Below are positions 1-10,900 of a DNA stretch of 64,000 nucleotides, one piece after another. A program made the position numbers and the translations under genes. The stretch lies in the NCBI GenBank assembly GCA_023251135.1, contig JAHEZJ010000009.1, positions 1 through 64,000 of the forward strand. Reading direction: 5' to 3'. This DNA comes from Flavobacterium sp. GTDB lineage: Bacteria > Bacteroidota > Bacteroidia > Flavobacteriales > Flavobacteriaceae. Under the pieces are notes generated by a model. The model had not been told where the DNA came from. It was given only the letters and a program-made list of their open reading frames with translations, and ran no database searches. Position 1 is the first letter of the stretch. Every line of letters starts with the position of its first letter.

Positions 1-1114
1 TATCGGCTACTCTGATGATATTTTCGTTATGCGGATAATGGGCGAGACGCACATAGTTGCAGCCCAGTTCTTTCGCCCAGTTTAAAAGACGCAAAGCATC
101 TTCTTCGGTATGGGCACGAACGCCTTTTGCATTTTCTTCATGAATCGAAATTCCGCGCAGAAAGATTGGTTTTCCATTCAGGAGGACTTTGTCTTCCTGA
201 GTTTCAATAGTTCTGAAACCAATGGTATCTTTTAATTGCTGGCCGTTATAATCGATTGTTACTTCGTATAATTTTGGGTTTTCGGGAGCCCAGTACGAGA
301 TTTTTTTTGCCGGAATTTCAAAGTTTACGATTCCGTCAGCACCAATTTTCCCCTTGTAATGAATCTTTAATTCGGGAATTGATAGGCTTATGTTATTTTG
401 TGCCGAATTGAAGTTGTTGATTTTTACAAAACCGGAAATCAAAGCAGTATTGCCTTTCTTGAGCTGAATGTGGTAATCTTCTACAAACGATTCATTCTCT
501 TCGATTAACGTTACGTCACGGGTGATTCCGCCGTAATTCCACCAATCAGTATTGATCGTCGGAACATCTTCTTTGTGGCGTGTATTGTCGACTTTAACGA
601 TTAAATAATTGTCTTTTGGTTTTACAATTGAAGTGATTTCATAATTAAATGGCGTAAAACCTCCTTCATGTCTTCCTAACTTCTTCCCGTTTAAATAAAC
701 ATCGGCTTTGTAATTAATGGCTCCAAAATACAGAAAAAGACGTTTTTTGGCCTGTAAATTATAATCGAAAGATTTCTTGAACCAGACATTTCCTTCGTAA
801 TACTTCAATTCCGGAACCTGTGAAGTCCAGTCTCCCGGAATGTTGATTTTGGGAGATTTGTCGAAATCATATTCAATTAGTTCCTGTTTGTTTACGGCAT
901 GATAGTTATTAAAAAAAGCCGCATTGGAAGGTTTGGTTTGTTTGTCGTATTCGTCGTGATGAAAGCTGTAATAGCCCGTTTCGTATGGATCGACAATATA
1001 ATTCCAGACTCCGTTTAACGAGGTCGTATTTCGGTTTGGAACATTGGAGATCAGGTTTTGTGCTATTCCAAAAAAGGATGAGGTGAGTAGCACTAAAGTG
1101 ATTAGCTTTTTCAT
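1..1114 (-). CDS. Glycoside hydrolase family 2 enzyme, N-terminal part (cut by window edge)
   Basis: The reading frame is open from an ATG at 1114 to the window edge, giving about 371 residues with no stop. It begins MKKLITLVLLTSSFFGIAQ, a signal peptide. The jelly-roll sugar-binding domain typical of GH2 follows (NWWNYGGITRD-like block), then an Ig-like domain, then the start of the TIM barrel (FLRGISIHEEN, NYVRLAHYPHNE). The catalytic glutamates lie beyond the edge. GH2 members include beta-glucuronidases and beta-galactosidases, and this part does not separate them. The gene is last in the visible PUL run, 10 bp after the lyase-like gene, so it is probably co-transcribed. Family call is firm; substrate is unknown. 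Confidence 0.9.
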   Translation of the reverse strand, partial: MKKLITLVLLTSSFFGIAQNLISNVPNRNTTSLNGVWNYIVDPYETGYYSFHHDEYDKQTKPSNAAFFNNYHAVNKQELIEYDFDKSPKINIPGDWTSQVPELKYYEGNVWFKKSFDYNLQAKKRLFLYFGAINYKADVYLNGKKLGRHEGGFTPFNYEITSIVKPKDNYLIVKVDNTRHKEDVPTINTDWWNYGGITRDVTLIEENESFVEDYHIQLKKGNTALISGFVKINNFNSAQNNISLSIPELKIHYKGKIGADGIVNFEIPAKKISYWAPENPKLYEVTIDYNGQQLKDTIGFRTIETQEDKVLLNGKPIFLRGISIHEENAKGVRAHTEEDALRLLNWAKELGCNYVRLAHYPHNENIIRVAD

Positions 1115-1124
1115 TGATACTATT

Positions 1125-2252
1125 TTATTTTTTAATCATTTTTACACCTTTTGAAAAGGTATTTTCTTTTTTGAATTTTATAAGGTAAAGCCCTGATGGT
1201 AGAGACGACACATTAATGGTTTCGGGAATTGTGTCGTAAGAAACCACCTGTTTGCCGGTATTGTTATAAATCCTTATTCCGTTATACTGATTTATAACAG
1301 CTTCTGAAAGTTCGAGTCTGTCACCTACCGGATTTGGGAATTGGATATCAACTTTTACTTTTGAATGCTCTTTGGCGGATAAAGTAGTCAATTCCTCAAT
1401 ACTGAAATCGGAGAAAAGAAGGGTTTCGTCTCTCATGTTGGCAATATCGGCGAGGCTGCGGTAAATTCCCCATTTGGGTCTGATAAAAGAGTTGGCTGCA
1501 TAAACAGTTCCGTTGGCAGCCGTATAAGCAGGCCGGATCGTTTGCACATTTGAATTGCTGTAGTCGACCAACACAGTTCCATCGCTGACTTTTTTGATGA
1601 CCATAGCATAGGTTCCATTACTGCCAATTTTGATGGTTTCGGTAGCTTCAACCCACACGCCCTCAAATAAAGATAAGGCTGGTAAAGCGTATTTAGTGGT
1701 TGCCGTCGCAGCATTTTCGTCATATAACAATTCTAAACGTGTTGCACCGGTTGAAAGTTTTCTGAGGGTTATCGTAAAAAGCGGATCGTCGTCGTCGCCA
1801 TCTACAGCTTTAACCTGATGGATGTGCGTAAAGCTCGTGGTTGGTTTAAATCCAACAGGAATTTTAAACCGCCATTTGTATCGCACGGTTTCACCGATTA
1901 TTCCTTTTAAATTATCGGGTGAGGGGTTGTAGGATTTGATTTCTACACGCTGCCTGTCCGTTTTTCCGGCTACAGGTTCATTGTCCGGAGGAGTGTTGCT
2001 TACATGTGCATGAAATACAAAAACATTTTTATTCAGATCCGCATCAAAAACTTCGGTAATATGAGGTCCAAAACCGGGATGTATGGCATCGGGTGCCTCG
2101 ATCGCACCATTTGCTGTACCGGGAGCCAGTGCATTTGTTATGAGTTCATAAGTTCCAACGCCACCCGGACCATCGGCATTTAAAGTGACTTGTGCATGGC
2201 CCGCAAAACTGATTAGTACTAAGGCAATTTTGTAAAATAGTGTATTTTTCAT
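1125..2252 (-). CDS. Secreted polysaccharide lyase-like protein with T9SS sorting tail
   Basis: The start chosen is the ATG at 2252, because it begins a clean signal peptide (MKNTLFYKIALVLISFAGHA); an earlier in-frame start at 2273 would add seven residues before it. The body (about residues 22-285) looks like a beta-jelly-roll lyase of the heparin-lyase-I/glucuronan-lyase type (Pfam Polysacc_lyase), with HIHQVKAVDG, WVEATETIKIG and RPKWGIYRS as the recognisable blocks. That assignment is from memory of the family, not a search. The last 75 or so residues are a type A T9SS C-terminal domain (FPNPVGDRLELS, then GLYLIKFKKE), so the protein should be exported or surface-attached. It sits between two GH2 genes of the PUL and would make the unsaturated oligosaccharides that GH88 uses. 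Confidence 0.7.
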   Translation of the reverse strand: MKNTLFYKIALVLISFAGHAQVTLNADGPGGVGTYELITNALAPGTANGAIEAPDAIHPGFGPHITEVFDADLNKNVFVFHAHVSNTPPDNEPVAGKTDRQRVEIKSYNPSPDNLKGIIGETVRYKWRFKIPVGFKPTTSFTHIHQVKAVDGDDDDPLFTITLRKLSTGATRLELLYDENAATATTKYALPALSLFEGVWVEATETIKIGSNGTYAMVIKKVSDGTVLVDYSNSNVQTIRPAYTAANGTVYAANSFIRPKWGIYRSLADIANMRDETLLFSDFSIEELTTLSAKEHSKVKVDIQFPNPVGDRLELSEAVINQYNGIRIYNNTGKQVVSYDTIPETINVSSLPSGLYLIKFKKENTFSKGVKMIKK

Positions 2253-2388
2253 AATTGAGTTTTTAGTTTGCAATTTTGTTCTGTTTCAATGTAATGCGTA
2301 TTTCAGAGTTTCTTTAAATTTACTCTTTAAAAATCACTTTAATCTGTGTAATCAGTGGCAAAAAACTTTGCGCCTTTGCGAGATTTAT

Positions 2389-4806
2389 CTAATTGGCAAT
2401 CTTCAAATATTCTCCTTTAAAACTCTGGTTCAATGCGGTCATTTCAATCGGAATCCCGGAACCATCCGGAACCACTTCAATAGAAGCTTTTCCATTGGCC
2501 ATTTTTATAGACTCGCTTCCGGTGGGCGTTCCCTGATTTTTCATGGTTTTTCCCCCTTTCAGGCATTGAAAATAAACGCTTTCTTCGTAATCCAGACAGC
2601 GTAAGTTATTGTGATCGATTGCAATTGCGGTCACGAGATAATTACCGTTTTTTAATTTTTCGCTGGACAATTGCAGTGCCGTAGCCGTATCATTTTTATT
2701 GAAACGGTAATTCACTTTTAAAGTATCGGTAACCTTTTTTCCGTCTTTTGTTTCTCCAACAGCAATCAGGATGTTTTCTCCCTTTAAAAAATTTACGTCC
2801 CAGGTTAAGCCATTGGCAGGATATAGCGAAAGATTTCTTTTCTTTTCACCCAGTGATTTTTGCTGATGAAATAAAGTTACTTTTTCACAGTTGCTAAAAA
2901 CACTAATTGTCCGAGGGGTATTTTCAGGACCCTGACGCTCGGTCCAGGTGTGCGACTCGATGTAGGCAAAAGGTTCCTTGCCCCAATAGCTTTTAAAAAC
3001 ATAGTAGGCATCTTTTGGGTTTCCGTTTCGGTCTGTCAGTCCTTTTTGATTCATATACGGAATATCGTCTTCCGGTCGTAAAGGCGTTGCAAAATCCTTG
3101 AATGCCCACTGAATATTGCCCACAAACGATGGGTCATTCTCGGATATATGCAGATGCCAGTCAAATAAATCAACGATATAATTTTCGCTCCAGTCGCCAA
3201 TTTGAGCAATATTAGCTATTTTGGTTTGCACTATGGCTTCTTCCCAGCCCTCGGCTTTTATGATATTCTCGCCTGTGATTGGATTTTCACTGTGACGGCC
3301 TACATGACTGTCACCGCCATATTCGGCATGAATGAAATGTTTGTATTCTTTTTTGTAAACATCGATTGCTTTTTGATAACTTTTGTAGCTCCCGGAATAC
3401 CAGCCCGACCAAATCGAAGGGGAGAAGACATCGACAATTTGTGAACCTTCATAGTATTTTCGAATCGCTGTTTTTCGGGTGGGATCCATTTTGTGGGCGA
3501 TGTCGTTTAATTCTTTCAGGAATACATTTGTTCGGTCTGTATTATCTCCATCAGGAAAATCCGGCAGCCAGTTCATTTCATTCCCCAATGACCAGATAAT
3601 GATACTCGGATGGTTGTAGTTTTGATTGATGATTTCTGCGAGCATATTTTTAGTGTTCGTTTGCCAGAGTTTGTCGCCAATTCCGCCACGGCACCACGGC
3701 AATTCGTCCCAAACCAAAAGACCAAGTTCATCACAAGCCTTATAAACTTCGGGGTCTTGCGGGTAATGGGCAAGACGAACAAAGTTGGCTCCCATTTTTT
3801 TGATGGATTCCATATCGGCACGATGCTGCGCATTGCTCATGGCAGCTCCTACACCGGCTTCTTCTTCATGGCGGTGCGTACCCCGAAGGAGCAGTCGTTT
3901 TCCATTGAGATAAAAGGGTCCGTGATCTTTAAATTCAAACCATCTGAAGCCTGTTTTTTCATTTACACTGTCTCTGATTTGATTTTTCTCTGCTAAAATC
4001 GCGGTAACCGAATATAGGTTTGGGGTGTCAATATCCCAAAGCTCCGGGTTTTTAATATTGTCGAACGTTATTGTTGAAGTATTGGCTGTAATCGGAATGG
4101 TTTTAGCGGCTACTTTTTTCCCCTTTGGATTTTTAAGAATAACGGTTAAGCTGAGCTCTTTTGAGAGATCAGAATGGATGGTTTTAGCAACAATATTCAA
4201 GGATGCTTTTTTGGCAGAAACTTGAGGAGTGGTAATTTTCAGTTCCTCAATATGATTTTTGTATTTCGACAATAACCAGACATCACGTGTTATACCACCA
4301 TAAATAAAGAAATCGCTTTTTTGAGACGGGATGATTTCGATATCATAACTGTTGTCTACACGAACAAGAATTTCGTTGTTTCCTTCTTTGATAAAAGGGG
4401 TAATTTCAATCGTAAATCCAATGTAGCCACCAATATGTCCACCGGCTTCGGTACCGTTTACATATACTTTTGTGGTTACATTCGATCCTTCAAAATATAA
4501 ATAATAACGTTGATTCTGGTCGATTTTAGGAAGATTCAGTTTCTTTTGATACCAGCTGGCATCACGTCGGTACCCCGGATTTAAATCGGTTGCATCTTCG
4601 GCGTTCCAAGTGTGTGGTAAGTTAAGTTTGCTCCAGTGGTCTGCTTTTTTAGCCTGATCAGGACTGGTGGTATTGTTTTCTAAATACAACCAATTTTCGT
4701 TAAGGTTGGTTTTCGTTTGAGCAAAAGTATAATTGTGACAAAACAAGCAACAAACCAAAAAAGTCATAACCGGGAAAGACTTGCAGCGATACAGTAGTTT
4801 TTTCAT
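2389..4806 (-). CDS. Secreted GH2 beta-glycosidase (beta-galactosidase/beta-glucuronidase type)
   Basis: An 805-residue protein with signal peptide (cleavage near residue 30, TFAQ). Order of domains: sugar-binding jelly roll (35-180), Ig-like domain (185-285), TIM barrel (about 290-590), then C-terminal Ig-like domains. The acid/base glutamate is visible as E410 in WSLGNEMNW, and E495 in HAEYGG is the likely nucleophile. The gene lies 3 bp downstream of the GH88 gene, so the two are almost certainly one operon. In PULs with GH88 the GH2 member often removes glucuronic acid or galactose from oligosaccharides in the periplasm; which one applies cannot be read from sequence alone. Confidence 0.93.
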   Translation of the reverse strand: MKKLLYRCKSFPVMTFLVCCLFCHNYTFAQTKTNLNENWLYLENNTTSPDQAKKADHWSKLNLPHTWNAEDATDLNPGYRRDASWYQKKLNLPKIDQNQRYYLYFEGSNVTTKVYVNGTEAGGHIGGYIGFTIEITPFIKEGNNEILVRVDNSYDIEIIPSQKSDFFIYGGITRDVWLLSKYKNHIEELKITTPQVSAKKASLNIVAKTIHSDLSKELSLTVILKNPKGKKVAAKTIPITANTSTITFDNIKNPELWDIDTPNLYSVTAILAEKNQIRDSVNEKTGFRWFEFKDHGPFYLNGKRLLLRGTHRHEEEAGVGAAMSNAQHRADMESIKKMGANFVRLAHYPQDPEVYKACDELGLLVWDELPWCRGGIGDKLWQTNTKNMLAEIINQNYNHPSIIIWSLGNEMNWLPDFPDGDNTDRTNVFLKELNDIAHKMDPTRKTAIRKYYEGSQIVDVFSPSIWSGWYSGSYKSYQKAIDVYKKEYKHFIHAEYGGDSHVGRHSENPITGENIIKAEGWEEAIVQTKIANIAQIGDWSENYIVDLFDWHLHISENDPSFVGNIQWAFKDFATPLRPEDDIPYMNQKGLTDRNGNPKDAYYVFKSYWGKEPFAYIESHTWTERQGPENTPRTISVFSNCEKVTLFHQQKSLGEKKRNLSLYPANGLTWDVNFLKGENILIAVGETKDGKKVTDTLKVNYRFNKNDTATALQLSSEKLKNGNYLVTAIAIDHNNLRCLDYEESVYFQCLKGGKTMKNQGTPTGSESIKMANGKASIEVVPDGSGIPIEMTALNQSFKGEYLKIAN

Positions 4807-4809
4807 AGT

Positions 4810-5988
4810 TTATAAGGCTTTTTGTCTTAACAATGCTTCCAGAAAATAATAGTCGGCATAGATAATAGGTTCGTCGATTTCGTCATGTTTTGGCCAGTTT
4901 CCGGTGCTGTGATCCAATAGAAAAGGGGCGTTTATTTTGGCATCTAACAGGTATTTTTCAGAATGTAAAGACGCGATTATTTTGTTGGCGAAAGCCAGAT
5001 AACGGTCGTTTTTAGTATAACCGTACAATTCATATAAAGCTGAAGCCATAATGGTTGCCGCAGAAACATCACGTGCCGAATTTGGAATGCCAGGATCTTT
5101 AAAATCCCAATACGGAATACCGTCTTCCGGCAGGGGTTTATTGGTCATAAAAAATTGTGCTGTGGCTTCGGCCTGTTTGAGGTAGGCCGGATCTTTTGTA
5201 TAACGATACGACATGGTGAATCCGTAAACGGCCCAGCCTTGCCCGCGTGCCCAAACAGAATCGTCGTTATATCCCTGCAGGGTAGTTTTTTTTCTTACGG
5301 CTCCCGAAACCGGATTGTAATCAATAACGTGATAACAGCTGTTGTCTGCTCTAAACTGATTTTTTAAAGTGGTATTGGCATGTTGGATGGCGATGTCCTG
5401 ATACTTTTTATTGCCGGATAATCTGCTGGCTTCAAAAAGCAATTCAAGGTTCATCATATTGTCAATAATCACCGGATAGTCCCAAATTTCTTTGTTGAAA
5501 TCCCAGGAACGAATAGCCCCGACTTTTGAGTCGAAACGGCTGCATAAAGTTTCAGCACCTTTAACAATTACATCTTTGTATTCTTGTTTGTTTTCCACTT
5601 TTAGCGCTTCTCCATAACTGCAATAGACTTTAAAACCAACATCGTGGGAACCTTTGTTAACGCTTTCTTTTTTACTGAAAGGTGTCCATTTTTCGGCTTG
5701 TTTTTTATAGTCTGCATTTCCTGTTAAGCGGTACAATTGCCAAAGATTTCCGGCAAAGAATGCGCTTGTCCAGTCTCTTGAAGGAACTTTTCTAATGAGA
5801 TTGGTTTTGAGGGTCATGCTTCTGGGCATCGCCATCGAATCAACCGGATAATCCAACAGCATTTTGTATCGGGTTTTAAGAAGGTGGTCTGCTGAGGTAT
5901 TTTTTGGGTGCGAATTAATCCCGGATTTGCATGCGGTTGTGAGCAATGCAAACCCAAGGATTAAAGTAAAGAAACTAACTCTATTCAT
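4810..5988 (-). CDS. GH88 unsaturated glucuronyl hydrolase, lipoprotein
   Basis: A 392-residue (alpha/alpha)6-barrel enzyme of family GH88, which hydrates and releases the 4,5-unsaturated uronic acid left at the end of oligosaccharides by polysaccharide lyases. The two key aspartates are visible: D116 in GSHDVGFK and D176 in IIDNMMNLE. Their spacing of 60 fits Bacillus UGL (D88/D149). RGQGWAVYGF is another family block. The N-terminus is a lipoprotein signal with Cys20 (LLTTACKSG), so it is membrane-anchored. It is followed at once by the GH2 gene and is preceded by SusD across a 298-bp gap with a large hairpin repeat. It is strong evidence that the PUL target contains uronic acid and is cut by a lyase. 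Confidence 0.93.
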   Translation of the reverse strand: MNRVSFFTLILGFALLTTACKSGINSHPKNTSADHLLKTRYKMLLDYPVDSMAMPRSMTLKTNLIRKVPSRDWTSAFFAGNLWQLYRLTGNADYKKQAEKWTPFSKKESVNKGSHDVGFKVYCSYGEALKVENKQEYKDVIVKGAETLCSRFDSKVGAIRSWDFNKEIWDYPVIIDNMMNLELLFEASRLSGNKKYQDIAIQHANTTLKNQFRADNSCYHVIDYNPVSGAVRKKTTLQGYNDDSVWARGQGWAVYGFTMSYRYTKDPAYLKQAEATAQFFMTNKPLPEDGIPYWDFKDPGIPNSARDVSAATIMASALYELYGYTKNDRYLAFANKIIASLHSEKYLLDAKINAPFLLDHSTGNWPKHDEIDEPIIYADYYFLEALLRQKAL

Positions 5989-6140
5989 ATGTAAGTTTTA
6001 TTTTGATTTTTTTAATCTGTTGTATTTAATTTTAACACATAGGGACATAGTTTATAGGGGCGTTTAAAAGGCATTTTACTTTTAATACTACCTCATAGCA
6101 TTGCCGTAAAGCTATGTGAAGAAAAAGATACGATTGTTTT

Positions 6141-6263
6141 GTCATTTCGACGAAGGAAACTCGAGCGATAGCGACTGACGAAGTAAATCACACTAGAAAC
6201 TCCGCATGCAAAATCGACCAATCTTGGTCGGGTCTAGTGTGATTCTTCCTTCGTCAGGATGAC
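6141..6263. repeat. Dispersed inverted-repeat element, 123 bp
   Basis: The element starts GTCATTTCGACGAAGG and ends CCTTCGTCAGGATGAC, imperfect terminal inverted repeats, with a nested inner inverted repeat (AATCACACTAGA near 6186 pairing with TCTAGTGTGATT near 6233). Its first 50 bases are nearly identical to the reverse complement of the element at 15291-15356. It lies between SusD and GH88, so RNA of the PUL would fold into a long hairpin here. It may lower read-through from susCD to the enzyme genes or be a mobile repeat without a function. Confidence 0.75.
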
Positions 6264-6286
6264 TACAATGAGGTTAAATCTTGTTT

Positions 6287-7798
6287 TTAGTAACCGGGAT
6301 TGTTTGGTTTTAAGTTCGGGTTAATCGCTAACTCAGTGCCCGGTAATGGGAATAAATAATCTTTGTTGGGATCAAAATTAGCGTGCGGTTCAAAACCAGT
6401 CGGACCAAATACTTCCGGGCCATTTTGGAGTCTTTTGATGTCGTACCATCTTACATATTCAAAAGCCAATTCTAGTCTGCGTTCATCGATAACCATTTTT
6501 CTGAAAGCTGATTGAGATAAACCCGGTGTTACATTGGCAGGAAAAGAAACCAGTTTTCCGGCTTTGTTTCTGGCTCTGGCGCGTACGCGGTTTACATATC
6601 CGTCTGCTTCTGCGGTTCCGGGAGTGATTTCATTTAAGGCTTCGGCTGCTGTCAGGAGTACTTCGGCAAAACGCATCGTGATGTAATTGTGCTGTGAAGT
6701 TCTTCCGTTGGCACCCGCTTTTCCAGGAAAACGATAGTATTTGGCAATATGCGGACGTGGCGCTTTTTCGTTATCACTCGAAGGAAAAATTTGCAAATTA
6801 TTACCCACTTTTTTTCTGATGATGGTGTCAAAACTTACCGCTCTTCGGTAATCTCTTTTGTCCCAGTCGTTGAATACTTTTAAAGAAGGAACGGCTACCG
6901 AAAATCCTTGTCCGTAGCTGTACGTTTCGTCTTTTAAAGAACCGGTGAAAAATGCAGTATAATCCTGACCGTAATTTCCGGAAGTTAAGTTGTTGAAATC
7001 AACTGTGAACAAAGGTTCTTTAAGTGCCGCTGTTTTTGTGGCATTAAACAGATCCTGAAAATCGGCATCCAGTCCTAAACCAAACTTCGCTTCGTTGGTT
7101 ATCACATATTTGGACTCGTCGTAGGCTTTTTGATAGTTTCCAAGGGTTAAATAAACAGAGGCCAGATAACCTGCAGCGGTACCTTTTCCGGGAACTGCTT
7201 TTACTTTTGGTTTGTCTTCCAGCCATTGTTTGGCAAATTCCAGATCGGCAATAATTTTCGGATACACATCGGCTTGTTTGGTTCTGCTTAGGGAATTTAC
7301 CTGCGAAACGTCATTTACCACAAAGTCGATGTAGGGAATATCTCCAAAGATGCGAACTAAATGATAGTAGGCAAAAGCTCTTGCAAAATAAGCCTGAGCC
7401 ACAATGGCGTTTACTTTGGCGGGATCACCAGGTGTTTTTTTAGCGCCTTCGATTGCCTGATTGGCGGCGGTGATGATGATGTACGATTGCGGCCAGAAGT
7501 TGGCCACCAGTGCATTGGTATCGTTCATCGAAAAATCGTTCACATCGATACGGGCAGCCTGAGTAGTTCTGTCGCCAATATCGGCCATGTCATCGCGCAA
7601 CATTAAAGCGATTGTAAATTCTCTTCCCCAATAATTATTGTGGGCAATGTTGGCAAAAGCTCCGTTTACAGCAGCCTGCAGGTCATCTGTATTGCTGAAG
7701 AAGTTTTCCGGACGAATGATTCCTACCGGTTTTTCTTCTAAGTCGGAACATCCAAAAGCGAATATTCCCAGAAAAAGAAAAGCTATATATTTTTTCAT
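6287..7798 (-). CDS. susD: SusD/RagB-family surface glycan-binding lipoprotein
   Basis: A 503-residue SusD-like protein. It has a lipoprotein signal with Cys17 (FAFGCSD), the N-terminal SusD-like domain and TPR scaffold, and a C-terminal SusD/RagB domain (FAEVLLTAAEALNE, then VIDERRLELAFEYVRWYDIKR, a highly typical block). SusD proteins cap the SusC barrel and hand glycans to it at the cell surface. The gene follows susC by about 120 bp on the same strand, the standard arrangement, and the pair defines this region as a PUL. Confidence 0.97.
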   Translation of the reverse strand: MKKYIAFLFLGIFAFGCSDLEEKPVGIIRPENFFSNTDDLQAAVNGAFANIAHNNYWGREFTIALMLRDDMADIGDRTTQAARIDVNDFSMNDTNALVANFWPQSYIIITAANQAIEGAKKTPGDPAKVNAIVAQAYFARAFAYYHLVRIFGDIPYIDFVVNDVSQVNSLSRTKQADVYPKIIADLEFAKQWLEDKPKVKAVPGKGTAAGYLASVYLTLGNYQKAYDESKYVITNEAKFGLGLDADFQDLFNATKTAALKEPLFTVDFNNLTSGNYGQDYTAFFTGSLKDETYSYGQGFSVAVPSLKVFNDWDKRDYRRAVSFDTIIRKKVGNNLQIFPSSDNEKAPRPHIAKYYRFPGKAGANGRTSQHNYITMRFAEVLLTAAEALNEITPGTAEADGYVNRVRARARNKAGKLVSFPANVTPGLSQSAFRKMVIDERRLELAFEYVRWYDIKRLQNGPEVFGPTGFEPHANFDPNKDYLFPLPGTELAINPNLKPNNPGY

Positions 7799-7918
7799 AC
7801 TATTATTTTTTAGGTATTTGGTGTACTAATTTTAACACATAGAAGTATAGCTTTTTGGAATGTTCTATAATTGTGAGCATAAAATCTATGTTTCGATGTG
7901 TTTAAGATCATTTTTAAA

Positions 7919-10900
7919 CTAAAATTTTAAATTAAAACCTAGTGTAAACGTTCTCACATTCGGATAACTTCCATAATCCAATCCTAAGTTAGTGTTGCTT
8001 CTGGCGTTGGTATCGTTCAGGTAATTTACTTCCGGATCAGAACCCGGGTAATTGGTAATGGTCCATAAATTTTGAGCACTGATGTAGAAACGAACTTTAC
8101 TCAACCCCATTTTGGATACAATTTTATCATCCAGACTATACCCCAAAGAGATATTTTTCAAACGAATGTAACTTGCGTCGTACACAAATCTTGAAGTAAC
8201 TCTTTTTGTTCTTGCCGCATTAATAGGCACATTGGTATCGGTATGTGTCGGTGTCCAGGCATCCAAAACTTCGGTGGTCGCATTATTGTTTCCTGATGCC
8301 AGTTCCATCAGCGTATAGTTTAAAATCTGATTCCCTTCAGAACCCTGAAAGAAAATATTCAGGTCAAGATTTTTATACGTGAAATCGTTATTAAGTCCGA
8401 AGATGAAATCCGGATTTGGGTTTCCTATGATGGTTTTGTCGCTTGAATCCAGTTTATCGTCACCGTTTACATCTCTGAATTTTTCTCCTCCGGCTATGGT
8501 TTCAAAATTCCCCGGCAGAACGGTTTCTCCCTGCTGAATCACACCGTCGTAAACAAATCCGAAGAAAGAACCAACGGCTTGTCCGACTCTTAAAATTTGA
8601 GAATCGGTCGCAAGGAAGTGACCCGGCGTAGAGTTGATTAAAAGATCTTTATCATCGGCTAATTTCAGTACTTTGTTTTTGTTGGAAGAGATATTGAAAC
8701 TCGTGGACCATGTAAAATCAGCTCCGGTAAAGTTTTTGGTATTGATGCCCAGTTCCCATCCTTTATTTTCTAATTCTCCAACATTCTGAAGCTGAGAAGC
8801 AATTCCTGAAACGCCCGGTAAAGGTCGGTTGAACAATAGATCTTTGGTAATGGTTTTGTAGTAATCGGCTGTGATACTGATTCGGTTATCAAATAAACCC
8901 AAATCAATTCCGTAATCCTGTTGGTAGGAGGTCTCCCATTTTAAGTTCGGATTGTCTAAAGAAGTCAGCTGAACCGCATTGACAATTACGTCTCCACTTA
9001 CATCATATATTTCAGAAAATCGGGAAAGTGTCGAATAAGCTCCGATCGACGGGTTTCCGGTGGCTCCGTAACTGGCTCTCAGTTTAAAGTTTGAAACCGT
9101 TTTGCTGTCTTTCAGAAAGTTTTCCTTACTAATATTCCAGCCAATTGCTCCAGATGGGAAGGTTCCGTATTTGTAATTTTTACTAAAGCTTGACGAACCA
9201 TCTCTACGGGCTGTAAAAGTGAACAGGTATTTATCGGCATAATCAAAGTTTAACCTTCCGAAAGCCGAGATCAGTTCTGTTTCTGACAATCCAGAATCGG
9301 GTTTTAAGAATACGGTTCCGGCACCTAAGTTATGATAGGAGTTGGTGTTTGTTAAAAAACCTCTCGCAGCGGCATAGGAGTTTTCGTTTCTGTTTTTTTG
9401 ATAGGAGTAACCTCCAAGTACCGTAAGGATTCCTTTATCGACGATTTCACGTTTGAAAGTCAGGTAATTTTCCGTTAAGAAAGAAGAGAATCTGGTATTG
9501 TTTACAGAAGCTTCTCCTTTGATGTTTTTTCCCGCAATTAAGGTGGATGGAGTATATCTTCCGGTTTGTGAATTGGATTCGGTTAATCCTAAAGTGGTTT
9601 TGAAGTTCAGGTCTTTGGTAAGTTGATACGATGCAAAGAAGTTACTTCTGTTGGTAATGTTGATTACCTCTAGTATGTTTTCCATAGCAGTCGCATACGG
9701 ATTGTCGATATCATCTCCAATAGGTGCTGTGGTGGTAAAAGTTCCGTCGGCATTATAAATTCCTTTGTCGGGCATAAAACGGTAAGCAGCAGCAATTACA
9801 CCCGCGGCTCCTGTTCCTCCCGCACTGGTCTGGCTGATGATTCCTTCTTTGTTTTGTTTGCTTTGAAATAAATTCAGACCCACTTTAAACTTGTCGCTCA
9901 AATCGGCTTCCAGATTACTTACAATGGTGTATTTGTCAATTCCGGAGTTAATTACAACTCCATTTTGGTTGAAATAATTCCCAGAAACATAGTATTTGAT
10001 TTTATCTGACCCGCCTGAAAATGACAATTGGGAGTTAGAAATTAATCCGTTACGATAAATAACGTCCTGCCAGTCTGTATCCGAACCTGCCGCAGTATGT
10101 GTGGTGAAACTTTTTCGGTAGGCTACAAATTGATCTGCATTTAACAAATGCAATTTATTGTTGACAGACTGCACAGAGGTGGAATTACTGAATTCGATAA
10201 CAGGAGCTCCCGGTTTTCCTTTTTTGGTGGTCACCATGATAACTCCATTTGAACCTCTTGATCCGTATATAGCAGTTGCCGAAGCATCTTTTAAAATCTC
10301 TATCGAAGCAATATCCTGAGGGGCGGGCATTGATGCACCGGCAAAACCGTCTACCACGATAAGCGCATCTCCACTTGCATTGATAGAAGTACCGCCACGA
10401 ACCCTGATTTTTACGGGAGCACCCGGTTCGCCACCATTATTGGATTGTACCGATACTCCCGCAGCACGGCCTTGTAATGCCTGCTCTGCATTTAATAATG
10501 GATAGGCTGTTAGTTCTTTGGCTGTCACCGAAGATACGGAACCCGTGATGTCGCTCTTTTTACGGGTACCGTAACCCACAACGACTACTTCGTCGAGATT
10601 TTTGGTATCCGGTTTTAAGCTGACATTGACTACGGTTTTATTGCCTACTGGAATTTCTACAGTTTGATATCCTATGAAGTTGAAGACTAATACAGCATTT
10701 TTTTCAGAAACGAAAACAGTATAGTTTCCATCCATATCTGCTGATGCGCCTACTGAAGATCCTTTGACATAAACATTAGCACCCGGAAGTCCAAGCAAGT
10801 CTTCAGCGGAAGTAACTTTTCCTGTGACTTTTCTTTCCTGTGCGTTCATCACAATGTTTGCCAGTAAAAAATAGACCAGCAAACACCATTTAAGCGATTT

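Noticed and set aside
3610-3996. 128-codon open frame on the plus strand
   Set aside because: It is opposite the TIM-barrel part of the GH2 gene and has no independent coding signs.
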